Shown here: positions 6,850-13,059 of the stretch, one piece after another
Layout of the letters: each line of letters opens with the position of its first letter
How positions within the stretch are numbered: position 1 is the first letter of the stretch
NCBI GenBank assembly: GCA_015494725.1
Contig: WGAR01000158.1
Coordinates: forward strand, 1-13,059
DNA: 13,059 nt
Source: Thermodesulfobacteriaceae bacterium
GTDB lineage: Bacteria; Desulfobacterota; Thermodesulfobacteria; Thermodesulfobacteriales; Thermodesulfobacteriaceae
Direction: 5' to 3'
Translations under genes and position numbers: made by a program
The notes under the pieces: model-generated
The model's input: only the letters and a program-made list of their open reading frames with translations
The model's database searches: none
What the model was told of the DNA's origin: nothing

Positions 6850-7609
6850 AGGCCGCAAGAAGTTTCTCGAAAGCGGTATAGGCCTTTTTAAGGAAGGTAT
6901 GGTCCGGAGGGAGGTCCCAGATAGGTTTCTGGTGTATCTCCAGTTCGAAGAGTTCCGGGCTTTCCGGAAGATAGGCCAGTAATTCCAGTTCTTCGCGGGA
7001 ACATATTTCCCTAACGTATTTATCCAGCGCTTCGGGCACGGGTTCCGGGGCACGGTTAACCAGGAGCCATTTGTGCCCTACATTCAGGCGCAGGGGTTTG
7101 ACCAAAGCGGCAATGCGAGCGGCGGTGAGCACTCCCCGGGAGGAAGCGTCAGAGACCACCAGAAGATGGTCTATCTCGGTCATGTTCAGGCGGGAAAGAT
7201 GCTCCATCCCGGCTTCGTTGTCCACCACCATGTAGGCATAGCTCTTCTCGAGCTTCTGTAAGGCCTGGGAAAGGAAGGAATGAGCGGCGCAGTAACATCC
7301 CGGGCCTTCGGGTTGCCCCATGACCAGGAGATCGTATCCCTGGGCCTCCACCAGGGCCTCGTGAACCCTCATTTCCATGTAATCCCCCCGGGCCATACTT
7401 TCCGGGACCTGGGTTCGGAGTTCGTCCTTGATCTCTCCCAGGGTGATTTCCACGGTGAGGCCCAGGAGTTCGTTTAGATTGGCATTGGGATCGGCATCCA
7501 CCGCCAGGACCGGACCTCGACCGGTCTCCACGAGGAAACGCACCAGGAAGGCCGCGGTGGTGGTCTTCCCGGTGCCGCCTTTTCCGGCCAGGGCAATACG
7601 CACCGCCAT
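6848..7609 (-). CDS. cooC: CooC/AcsF-like nickel-insertion ATPase of CO dehydrogenase
   Basis: This 253-residue MinD/ParA-type P-loop ATPase belongs to the group that loads nickel into CO dehydrogenase or acetyl-CoA synthase. It has the deviant Walker A motif GKGGTGKTT (residues 9-17), the switch segment DADPNANL (38-45), and the second switch VVDNEAGMEHLSR (128-140). The diagnostic CxC metal site is C105-Y-C107 in GPGCYCAAH. In known CooC proteins these cysteines bind Ni or Zn at the dimer interface. No CODH gene is in the window, so the choice between CooC and AcsF cannot be made. The ATG directly follows the cimA stop (TGAATG), with a GGGGG ribosome binding site inside cimA. It is the last gene of the J-protein/lysC/cimA operon and ends in the terminator region. 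Confidence 0.9.
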   Translation of the reverse strand: MAVRIALAGKGGTGKTTTAAFLVRFLVETGRGPVLAVDADPNANLNELLGLTVEITLGEIKDELRTQVPESMARGDYMEMRVHEALVEAQGYDLLVMGQPEGPGCYCAAHSFLSQALQKLEKSYAYMVVDNEAGMEHLSRLNMTEIDHLLVVSDASSRGVLTAARIAALVKPLRLNVGHKWLLVNRAPEPVPEALDKYVREICSREELELLAYLPESPELFELEIHQKPIWDLPPDHTFLKKAYTAFEKLLAA

Positions 7610-9211
7610 TCACGAACCCCCTCTGGTTTTACGATCCTTAAAGAGCTTGTAGGTATAACTCTCCACCAGGGCCTGACAGCTGGCCTCGAGAATATCCTCG
7701 GAAACCCCTACCGTTCCCCACTGGCGATGGGGATCCCGGGAGGTAATGAGCACCCGCACCCGGGCCCCGGTCCCCGGGACCCCGGGAAGGACCCGGACTT
7801 TGTAGTCCTCGAGCTTCATTTCCCGGAGCTGGGGATAGAAACGTTCCAGGGCCTTGCGAATGGCGTGATCCAGGGCGTTTACCGGGCCGTTACCCACCGC
7901 AGCGGTATGCTCCACCTCCCCCACCCCCGGGGGAACCCGCACCACCACCGTGGCCTCCACTACCGGAGGGCCTTCCCGGCTGGGACGCAGATCCAGGACC
8001 CGATACCCCAGAAGCTCGAAATACTGTTTGGGTTCTCCCAGCAGACGATAAATCAAAAGCTCCAGCGAGGCCTCCGCCGCCTCGAATTCGTAACCCTCGG
8101 CTTCCCGCTTCTTGACCTCCTCCACGATCTTGGCCACCACCGGATCCTCCGGAGAAAGCTCGATCCCGAACTGACGAGCCTTATAGACGATGTTAGATCG
8201 CCCGGAGAGGTCCGAGACCAGCACCCGTCGGGTATTTCCCACCCATTCCGGATCGATATGTTCGTAGGTACGGGGATGGCGAAGAATGGCGGAAACATGC
8301 ACCCCGCCCTTATGGGCAAAAGCGCTCCGGCCCACGTACGGGAGATGGCGCGGGTGTGGTACATTGGCCACCTCGGAAACAAAACGGGAAACCTCGGTCA
8401 GGCGGGTGAGATTCTTACCGGCCTCGCATTCAAAGCCCATCTTGAGAACCAGATTGGGAATAATGGAACAAAGATTGGCGTTCCCGCAGCGTTCGCCCAC
8501 CCCGTTGATGGTCCCCTGGACCTGAATCGCTCCCTCGAGCACCGCCGCCAGACTATTGGCCACCGCACAATCGGAATCGTTGTGAGCATGGATCCCCAGG
8601 GGGACCTTTTTCCCCAGGCGCTTTCGGACCTCGCGCAGGATCTCCACCAGTTCGTGCGGCAGGGTCCCTCCGTTGGTATCGCAGAGCACCAGCACATCGG
8701 CCCCGGCTTCCCGGGCCCGTCTGAGGGTCTCCACCGCGTAATCGGCATCCTCCTTGAATCCATCGAAAAAGTGTTCGGCATCGTAAAAGAGTTTCTCCAC
8801 GTGAGGCCTCAGAAACCGCACCGAAGCCTCGATGATTTCCAGATTCCGTTCCAGGGTGGTCTTTAAGGCCTCCTTGACGTGAATGGTCCAGGACTTGCCG
8901 AAGATGGTCATCACCGGGGTCTTGGCCTCCAGCAGGGCCAGAAGATTCTCGTCCAGATGGGCCTCCTTACGGGGATGATGGGTGCTTCCGAAGGCCGCAA
9001 TTCGGGCATGGCGCAGATGATAATCCCGGATCTCCTTGAAAAAACGGGCATCTTTGGGATTGGAGCCGGGCCACCCACCCTCGATATAATCAATCCCCAA
9101 TTCGTCCAGCTTAAGGGCCACCCGGATCTTATCCTCTACCGAAAGGTTGAACTCTTCGGCCTGAGTACCGTCGCGCAGGGTGGTATCATAGATCTCTACC
9201 CTACGTTTCAT
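7610..9211 (-). CDS. cimA: (R)-citramalate synthase CimA
   Basis: CimA condenses acetyl-CoA with pyruvate to citramalate, opening the threonine-independent route to isoleucine. At 533 residues it has the length of the TIGR00977-type citramalate synthases, distinct from the shorter LeuA-like CimA. Visible motifs are YDTTLRDGTQ (8-17; Arg13 and Asp14 catalytic), GGWPGSNPKD (45-54), CDTNGGTLPHE (177-187), HAHND (208-212; metal ligands) and NGVGERCGNANL (236-247). A C-terminal LeuA-type allosteric domain covers about residues 395-525. The YIEGGWPG segment and missing homocitrate features argue against NifV or isopropylmalate synthase. The start is in an ATGA overlap with the lysC stop, and the next gene abuts without a gap. 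Feedback control by isoleucine is known for the family and not shown here. Confidence 0.94.
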   Translation of the reverse strand: MKRRVEIYDTTLRDGTQAEEFNLSVEDKIRVALKLDELGIDYIEGGWPGSNPKDARFFKEIRDYHLRHARIAAFGSTHHPRKEAHLDENLLALLEAKTPVMTIFGKSWTIHVKEALKTTLERNLEIIEASVRFLRPHVEKLFYDAEHFFDGFKEDADYAVETLRRAREAGADVLVLCDTNGGTLPHELVEILREVRKRLGKKVPLGIHAHNDSDCAVANSLAAVLEGAIQVQGTINGVGERCGNANLCSIIPNLVLKMGFECEAGKNLTRLTEVSRFVSEVANVPHPRHLPYVGRSAFAHKGGVHVSAILRHPRTYEHIDPEWVGNTRRVLVSDLSGRSNIVYKARQFGIELSPEDPVVAKIVEEVKKREAEGYEFEAAEASLELLIYRLLGEPKQYFELLGYRVLDLRPSREGPPVVEATVVVRVPPGVGEVEHTAAVGNGPVNALDHAIRKALERFYPQLREMKLEDYKVRVLPGVPGTGARVRVLITSRDPHRQWGTVGVSEDILEASCQALVESYTYKLFKDRKTRGGS

Positions 9212-10437
9212 TTTTCTTCCTCCGGGGGCTGGTCCAGGCCAAAGGCCTCGTGCAGGGCCCGAACGGCGAGTTCGGTATATTTTTCGTCGATGACACAGGA
9301 AACCTTGATCTCGGAGGTGGAAATCATCTGGATATTTATCCCGTGCCGGGCCAGGGTTTCAAACATCCGGGAAGCCACCCCGGCATGCGTGCGCATCCCG
9401 GCCCCCACAATGGAAACTTTGGCTATGTTTTCCGCGCTTTCCACCCGTTCGGCCCCGATCTCCCGGGCGATTTCCTCGACGATACGCACCGCCTCGCGCA
9501 AAGTGGTGCGGGGTACGGTGAAGGTCAGATCCGCCCTTCCGTCGGGACGAGCGGTCTGGATGATCATATCCACCAGGATGCCTCGCTCGGCGATGGGGCC
9601 AAAGATACGGGCGGCTATCCCGGGCTGATCCGGTACTCCGTAGAGACTGATGCGGGCCTCGTTGCGGTTGTAGGTTACACCCGAAACCAGTACCTTTTCC
9701 ATCTCTTCATCCTCCTCGGTGATAATGGTCCCCGGGGCATCGGAGAAAGAAGAACGCACATGAAGGGGCACCTTATAGATCATGGCAAATTCCACCGCCC
9801 GGATTTCCAGCACCTTGGCCCCGGCACTGGCCAGCTCCAGCATCTCCTCGTAAGAAATCTTTTCTATCTTTCGGGCCCGGGAAACAATGCGGGGGTCGGC
9901 GGTAAAGACCCCCTCCACATCGGTAAAGATTTCGCAGAGATCCGCCCCCAGGGCGGCCGCAAGGGCCACCGCGGTGGTATCCGACCCCCCTCGGCCCAGA
10001 GTGGTGATATCCCCGTTCTCGGTCACCCCCTGGAATCCGGCCACTACGACTATCTCGCCCCGGGAAAGGGCCTCGCGGAGTTTCCCGGTGGGGATGTCTT
10101 TGATCCGGGCCCGGGTATGCAGGTCGTCGGTAAGAATGGGAATCTGATGCGCCAGAAGAGCCCGGGCCGGATACCCCATGGATTTGAGCGTAATGGCCAG
10201 GAGGGCCGAGGTCACCTGCTCCCCGGTGGACACCAGCATGTCCAGCTCCCGGGGAGAGGGATCCGGGGTGAGCTCATAGGCCAGAGAGAGGAGGCGATCG
10301 GTCTCTCCGGCCATGGCCGAAACCACCACCACCAGATCATGCCCCTGATCCCGGTACCGGGCCACCCTTCGGGCCACCCGCCGAATCCGTTCCAGATCCC
10401 CTACCGAGGTTCCTCCAAATTTCTGAACAATGAGCAT
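9208..10437 (-). CDS. lysC: Aspartate kinase LysC
   Basis: LysC phosphorylates aspartate, the first step to diaminopimelate, lysine, threonine and methionine. The 409-residue protein has the amino-acid-kinase motif KFGGTS (6-11), the VSTGEQV segment (69-75), TLGRGGSDTTA (146-156) and FTDVEGVFTADPR (171-183). Two C-terminal ACT domains follow (about 262-335 and 340-400), which in this class bind lysine and/or threonine. The length and layout match monofunctional class enzymes of the B. subtilis LysC type. An internal ATG at residue 246 with its own AGGAGG suggests a separately translated regulatory subunit. The ATG follows the J-protein stop by 3 nt with GGGAGGAA upstream, and the stop overlaps cimA by 4 nt. 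No lysine riboswitch can sit here because the upstream gene is contiguous. Confidence 0.96.
   Translation of the reverse strand: MLIVQKFGGTSVGDLERIRRVARRVARYRDQGHDLVVVVSAMAGETDRLLSLAYELTPDPSPRELDMLVSTGEQVTSALLAITLKSMGYPARALLAHQIPILTDDLHTRARIKDIPTGKLREALSRGEIVVVAGFQGVTENGDITTLGRGGSDTTAVALAAALGADLCEIFTDVEGVFTADPRIVSRARKIEKISYEEMLELASAGAKVLEIRAVEFAMIYKVPLHVRSSFSDAPGTIITEEDEEMEKVLVSGVTYNRNEARISLYGVPDQPGIAARIFGPIAERGILVDMIIQTARPDGRADLTFTVPRTTLREAVRIVEEIAREIGAERVESAENIAKVSIVGAGMRTHAGVASRMFETLARHGINIQMISTSEIKVSCVIDEKYTELAVRALHEAFGLDQPPEEEK
9700..9716 (-). promoter_or_regulatory. Internal ribosome binding site and start for the LysC beta subunit
   Basis: Within lysC, AGGAGG (9716-9711) precedes an in-frame ATG (9702-9700) by 8 nt, ideal spacing. 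Initiation here at codon 246 would give a 164-residue product made only of the two ACT domains. The B. subtilis LysC beta subunit starts at an equivalent in-frame codon near 246. The signal is seen; its use is inferred. Confidence 0.65.
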
Positions 10438-10440
10438 CCG

Positions 10441-10746
10441 CTATTCCTCCCGGGCCTTTTTTCCGCTCCACACCGGATCTTCTCCGAAGTGAAGAAACCA
10501 CCATTCCTCGGCATCCGCCCCCTGATCGTTAGGGGCCAGCTCGATACGATAATGTTCACAGTAATCCATGAGAAGCCGGTAGGCCTCGTTCAGGGCCTTC
10601 ATCTTTTCCGCATCCCCGGCCCGATCCGGATGATAACGGGCCGCCAGTTTACGATATCGTTCCCGGATCTCCGCCCGGCTGGTCTGCCGGGGCAGTCCGA
10701 GCAGGCGTCGTGCCTCTTCCAGCTGGCGCCACTTGTGAGGAAACAT
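10441..10746 (-). CDS. Small J-domain (DnaJ-like) protein
   Basis: This is a 101-residue stand-alone J domain. Helix II (AEIRERYRKLAARYHPD) carries the HPD motif at residues 39-41 that stimulates Hsp70 ATPase. The following helix III is KMKALNEAYRLLMDYCEHY (about 48-66). A short C-terminal tail with the aromatic run EEWWFLHFGEDPVW (about 79-92) replaces the Gly/Phe, zinc-finger and substrate-binding parts of full DnaJ, so this is a class III J-protein that probably recruits DnaK to a particular client. The client is unknown. It is the first gene of the operon with lysC (3-nt gap), cimA and cooC. The ATG at 10746 lacks a Shine-Dalgarno and sits about 9 nt downstream of a -10-like TATTCT, so the message may be leaderless. 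Confidence 0.88.
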   Translation of the reverse strand: MFPHKWRQLEEARRLLGLPRQTSRAEIRERYRKLAARYHPDRAGDAEKMKALNEAYRLLMDYCEHYRIELAPNDQGADAEEWWFLHFGEDPVWSGKKAREE

Positions 10747-10760
10747 AGTGGATTTAGAAT
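10733..10760 (+). promoter_or_regulatory. Candidate promoter of mtaB (leaderless arrangement)
   Basis: TTGTGA (10733-10738) and TAGAAT (10755-10760) are separated by 16 bp. The mtaB ATG at 10769 lies only 8 nt beyond the -10 box, about where transcription should begin, and no Shine-Dalgarno precedes it. The -10 overlaps that of the divergent promoter. Confidence 0.45.
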
Positions 10761-10783
10761 AATCTCAAATGAAAAAGATTCAA
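10756..10783 (-). promoter_or_regulatory. Candidate promoter of the J-protein/lysC/cimA/cooC operon
   Basis: Reading leftward, TTGAAT (10783-10778) and TATTCT (10761-10756) are 16 bp apart. The J-protein ATG at 10746 is 9 nt past the -10 box and has no Shine-Dalgarno. The box shares five of its six base pairs with the mtaB -10, so RNA polymerase cannot occupy both at once. Confidence 0.4.
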
Positions 10784-12082
10784 TCACCCACCTTTTCCGT
10801 ACTGACCCTGGGGTGCAAGGTAAACCAGGTGGAGGGGGCCTATCTTCGGGAGACCCTGGAGGCCCTCGGCGGCAGAGAAGTGGCCCTGGAGGCCCGTCCT
10901 CGCCTGGTGGTAGTAAATACCTGTGCGGTAACCTCCAGGGCGGCCTACGAAGGTCGCAAGCTTCTGAGGAAGGCCCTTTCCGCCGGGGCCGAACTGGTAA
11001 TCGTCACCGGTTGTTATGCCCAGATAGCCCCGGAGGAGATCCTCCGGGCCGGGCAGAAGAGGCCTCTGGTGCTGGGGCAGGCGGAAAAGTTTAGGCTCGG
11101 CGAAATTCTTGACTCCCACCCGCTGGAAACCCTGCGCGGGGAGATCCTGGTAAGTCCGTTGGAAAACCTAAGGAAGGCCCATCCCACCCCGCTTTCCCGT
11201 TTTCCCGGGCACACCCGGGCCTTTTTACGCATCCAGGATGGGTGTGATCAGCGCTGCACTTACTGTATCGTGCCCCTGGCCCGGGGGCCCTCCCGAAGCC
11301 TTCCCGAAGAGGAGGTCCTTGCTCAGGCCCGGTGTTTCGTGGAAGCCGGCTATCACGAACTGGTGCTCACGGGAATTCATCTGGGTTTCTGGGGGAGGGA
11401 TCTTTCTCCGCCCCGTACGCTGGTGGATCTCCTGCGTCAACTGGAAAGGCTGGGACCTGTGCGTCTGCGCCTCTCCTCGCTGGAGGTCACCGAAATCACC
11501 CCGGATCTTCTGGCCTGGGCGGAACGCTCGCCGGCTTTTGCTCCCCATTTCCATATTCCCCTGCAGAGCGGCGACAACCAGATACTTCGGGCCATGGGGA
11601 GGCCCTATACCGCGGAATTTTATCTCTCGGTGCTTCAGGAGATACGAGAGCGCTTTCCGCACGCCGCCATAGGAGCAGACGTGATAGTTGGTTTTCCCGG
11701 TGAAACCGAGGAGGCCTTCCGTCGCACCTACGAATTGATCGCTCAAAGTCCCCTTACCTATCTCCACGTGTTTCCCTTTTCGCCGCGTCCGGGGACCCCG
11801 GCCTCTCGCCTTCCCCGTCCTCCGGCCGAGGTGGTATCGCGACGGGCTCGCGCCCTGCGGGAGCTCGCCCAGGCCAAAAAACGATCCTTCTATCAATCTC
11901 AGGTGGGACGGGTCCTCCAGGTCCTGGTGGAGGAGAAGGAACCCCGCCAGGGTCTTCTGCGTGGTTTGTCCGAAAATTACCTTCCGGTCTATTTCCAGGG
12001 GAACGGCTCTCTTAAGGGGCAGGTGGTTAAGGTTCGCATCCTCGAGGTTAACGGGGATCGGGTCTTGGGGGAAAGGATATAA
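10769..12082 (+). CDS. mtaB: tRNA t6A37 methylthiotransferase MtaB
   Basis: MtaB is a radical SAM enzyme that converts t6A37 to ms2t6A in tRNAs reading ANN codons, chiefly tRNA-Lys. The 437-residue protein has N-terminal cluster cysteines C16 (LGCKVNQVE), C52 (NTCAVT) and C82 (TGCYAQ). The radical SAM motif is C159, C163 and C166 in DGCDQRCTYCIVPLARGPSRS. A TRAM-like domain covers about residues 375-435. LGCKVNQVE and LARGPSRS are typical of MtaB rather than RimO or MiaB. It is a single gene on the + strand, starting from a very short divergent region and ending 35 bp inside the convergent pgsA. No Shine-Dalgarno precedes the ATG, consistent with a leaderless message. Family assignment is secure. 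Confidence 0.94.
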   Translation: MKKIQSPTFSVLTLGCKVNQVEGAYLRETLEALGGREVALEARPRLVVVNTCAVTSRAAYEGRKLLRKALSAGAELVIVTGCYAQIAPEEILRAGQKRPLVLGQAEKFRLGEILDSHPLETLRGEILVSPLENLRKAHPTPLSRFPGHTRAFLRIQDGCDQRCTYCIVPLARGPSRSLPEEEVLAQARCFVEAGYHELVLTGIHLGFWGRDLSPPRTLVDLLRQLERLGPVRLRLSSLEVTEITPDLLAWAERSPAFAPHFHIPLQSGDNQILRAMGRPYTAEFYLSVLQEIRERFPHAAIGADVIVGFPGETEEAFRRTYELIAQSPLTYLHVFPFSPRPGTPASRLPRPPAEVVSRRARALRELAQAKKRSFYQSQVGRVLQVLVEEKEPRQGLLRGLSENYLPVYFQGNGSLKGQVVKVRILEVNGDRVLGERI

Positions 12083-12581
12083 ATCCCAGATAGAGATAGT
12101 GCAGCCCGGAAACAACGGTTAAGGTGGCGGTAAGATAGAAGAGGGGGGCCAAGAGGGCCGGCCGGAGGGAGGCCATCACCGCAGCGGCGGTAACGATCTG
12201 GACCATGGTGTTCAGCTTACTGAGGCGGGAGGGCCTGATTTCAGGCGTGACAAAGAAGAGATGTAAGATCAGAAATCCGCTAATGATGAATACATCCCGG
12301 CTTATCACCAGTACCGCCAGATAGACCGGTAAATACCCCTTCCAGGCACAGAGGAGATAAATGGTATCCAGGAGGAATTTATCCGCCAGGGGATCCAGCA
12401 CCGCCCCGAGAAGGGACTTTTGACGGAGTTTTCGGGCCAGAATTCCGTCCAGGGCATCCGAGACCCCGGCTATCACGAAGAGGACCAGGGCCTCGGTCTT
12501 CCGGGCCGAAAGAAGGGCGATCATAATAACCGGGACCAGAAGAAGCCTTATCAGGGTTACCAGATTGGCCCAAGTAAACAT
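12048..12581 (-). CDS. pgsA: CDP-alcohol phosphatidyltransferase, probably phosphatidylglycerophosphate synthase PgsA
   Basis: This 177-residue integral membrane enzyme transfers a phosphatidyl group from CDP-diacylglycerol to an alcohol, probably glycerol-3-phosphate, in the route to phosphatidylglycerol. The family signature is complete: D42, D45-G46, A49-R50, G59, D63 and D67 in DALDGILARKL...GAVLDPLAD. The N-terminus (NLVTLIRLLLVP) and about five to six hydrophobic segments fit PgsA, and the length is typical. Other CDP-alcohol transferases cannot be fully excluded. The Shine-Dalgarno AGGAG sits only 1 nt from the ATG, closer than usual, but the N-terminus matches the family. The 3' end overlaps convergent mtaB by 35 bp, and the start lies about 50 bp from the tRNA gene on the opposite strand. 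Confidence 0.9.
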   Translation of the reverse strand: MFTWANLVTLIRLLLVPVIMIALLSARKTEALVLFVIAGVSDALDGILARKLRQKSLLGAVLDPLADKFLLDTIYLLCAWKGYLPVYLAVLVISRDVFIISGFLILHLFFVTPEIRPSRLSKLNTMVQIVTAAAVMASLRPALLAPLFYLTATLTVVSGLHYLYLGFISFPPRPDPR

Positions 12582-12590
12582 TCTCCTAAC

Positions 12591-12618
12591 TTTACTTTTG
12601 AAAGGCGGAGATTAAAAT
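12591..12618 (+). promoter_or_regulatory. Candidate promoter of tRNA-Thr
   Basis: TTTACT (12591-12596) and TAAAAT (12613-12618) are 16 bp apart, with the tRNA 5' end 14 bp downstream of the -10 box. An alternative -35, TTGAAA (12598-12603), is too close to this -10. Confidence 0.45.
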
Positions 12619-12632
12619 AGAGGAATAAAGTC

Positions 12633-12705
12633 GCCGGTGTAGCTCAGCTGGTAGAGCAGTGGATTCGTAATCCACAGGTCGGGGGTTCGAGTCCCCCCGC
12701 CGGCT
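12633..12705 (+). tRNA. tRNA-Thr (anticodon CGU)
   Basis: This is a full 73-nt cloverleaf without encoded CCA. The acceptor stem is GCCGGTG/CGCCGGC (one T-G pair). The D arm is GCTC/GAGC with an AGCTGGTA loop. The anticodon stem is GTGGA/TCCAC with the 7-base loop TTCGTAA (12664-12670). The T arm is GGGGG/CCCCC with TTCGAGT. The anticodon CGT (12666-12668) reads ACG, threonine. G1-C72 and C2-G71 agree with threonine identity. A37 follows the anticodon, as expected for t6A. Confidence 0.97.
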
Positions 12706-12775
12706 CTTAATATTCAAGGGTTTCAGCCGATTCACCTTATTGAGAATGAGTTGCGAGAGAAAACCCAGGGAAAGT
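12706..12775. other. Gap between tRNA-Thr and the convergent small gene
   Basis: I see no gene, no convincing hairpin and no repeat of the tRNA 3' end within this stretch. A small AT-rich start (CTTAATATTCAA) follows the tRNA directly. Confidence 0.5.
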
Positions 12776-13003
12776 TTAGCGTAACTTCTGGACTTTTTGT
12801 TTCTTTCTCGACGTATTTTTGGTGGCACGATGTGTTAAATCTCTGTTAAATCCGGGGGGCCGTTCCCGGTTGTCGTAGCGGACAATCTCTGTTCCACGGT
12901 GGATTAACTTCACGGCGAATCGGCGGACTTTACCTCTGTAGGTTTCAAACCATACGTGAATGGCGGTATCGTGGTTAAGGCGGATAAAAATAGTTCCGCT
13001 CAC
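12776..13003 (-). CDS. Small uncharacterised protein, possibly DUF7718-like
   Basis: This 75-residue protein starts at GTG in a GTGA overlap with the stop of the upstream gene; AAAGAGAAAG lies just before it. It has two beta-rich segments (FIRLNHDTAIHVWFET and RRFAVKLIHRG), then EIVRYDNRE and a His-containing FNRDLTH, and a very basic tail (RKKQKVQK). The order of strand, VVRYD-type motif and RDLxH recalls a small widespread family of unknown function (DUF7718-like) often found in accessory gene pairs. This is memory of a pattern, not a search result. The upstream neighbour is cut by the window. Whether the pair is a toxin-antitoxin unit or mobile cargo cannot be told. Confidence 0.6.
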   Translation of the reverse strand: MSGTIFIRLNHDTAIHVWFETYRGKVRRFAVKLIHRGTEIVRYDNRERPPGFNRDLTHRATKNTSRKKQKVQKLR

Positions 13004-13059
13004 TCATCTTTCTCTTTCACTTTCGGGAACGGGATTACTTTAGCACCCTCGAACACGGA
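13000..13059 (-). CDS. 3' end of an unidentified upstream gene
   Basis: The - strand is open from the window edge and ends in 19 residues (SVFEGAKVIPFPKVKEKDE) before TGA. The TGA overlaps the GTG start of the next gene as GTGA, the normal sign of coupled translation, which is the main reason to believe this short frame. The protein continues outside the window, so its identity is unknown. Confidence 0.5.
   Translation of the reverse strand, partial: SVFEGAKVIPFPKVKEKDE

Noticed and set aside
7727..8866. Rightward 379-codon frame opposite cimA
   Set aside because: Low-complexity Pro/Gly/His-rich composition fully antisense to a conserved enzyme; no ribosome binding site seen.
10438..10768. 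Lysine riboswitch upstream of lysC
   Set aside because: Only 3 nt separate lysC from the J-protein gene and the operon leader is about 22 bp, leaving no room for an aptamer.
9250..11094. Rightward open frame of 614 codons opposite lysC and the J-protein
   Set aside because: It is a codon-bias shadow: Gly/Pro/His-rich, no domain pattern, and it runs antisense to two clear genes and then into mtaB in the wrong frame.
12592..12828. Leftward 78-codon frame containing GDSNPRPVDYESTALP
   Set aside because: This is the well-known false protein read from the antisense strand of a tRNA gene; it spans the tRNA-Thr.
1..13059. CRISPR array, insertion sequence, rRNA or replication origin
   Set aside because: No regularly spaced repeats, transposase motifs, rRNA sequence or DnaA-box clusters were seen on either strand.

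Overview
The window comes from a compact, GC-rich (by eye) bacterial chromosome, probably a thermophilic anaerobe. Genes overlap or abut, and the proteins are rich in Glu, Arg and Lys. A CooC/AcsF-type nickel-insertion ATPase points to CO dehydrogenase/acetyl-CoA synthase metabolism. Together with the style of the SMC, RimO and CimA proteins, this suggests a member of the Thermodesulfobacteriota (Thermosulfurimonas or Thermodesulfatator type). That placement is inference, not a database result.

Left part (1-6504). The 3' three quarters of smc runs rightward off the left edge. It converges on a leftward five-gene operon read from 6504 down to 2626: a YkuD L,D-transpeptidase, panC, panD, rimO and a small coiled-coil membrane protein. 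Every junction overlaps (65, 11, 4 and 4 nt), so the set looks translationally coupled. PanC and PanD together supply pantothenate for CoA, RimO modifies ribosomal protein S12, and the two end genes act at the envelope.

Middle part (6505-10768). A divergent promoter region drives a tiny exported, basic, three-cysteine protein on the + strand, with its own good promoter, ribosome binding site and terminator. Converging on it is a leftward operon read from 10746 down to 6848: a J-domain protein, lysC (aspartate kinase), cimA (citramalate synthase) and a CooC-like ATPase. The lysC gene carries a well-placed internal Shine-Dalgarno and ATG for a separate regulatory subunit. Aspartate, acetyl-CoA and pyruvate metabolism link this operon to panC/panD and to the Ni-enzyme maturation factor.

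Right part (10769-13059). mtaB (a tRNA methylthiotransferase and paralogue of rimO) runs rightward from a very short divergent region with overlapping -10 elements. It overlaps the convergent pgsA by 35 bp. A tRNA-Thr(CGU) gene follows. Beyond it, on the - strand, lie a small gene with a GTG start and the last 19 codons of the gene upstream of it, joined by a GTGA overlap. This last stretch may be the edge of an accessory region.

No insertion sequence, CRISPR array, rRNA or replication origin was seen. The most interesting points are the shortened SMC hinge, the EF-hand-like loop in the L,D-transpeptidase, the small Cys/Lys-rich exported protein, the internal lysC start, and the apparently leaderless divergent pair at 10746/10769.
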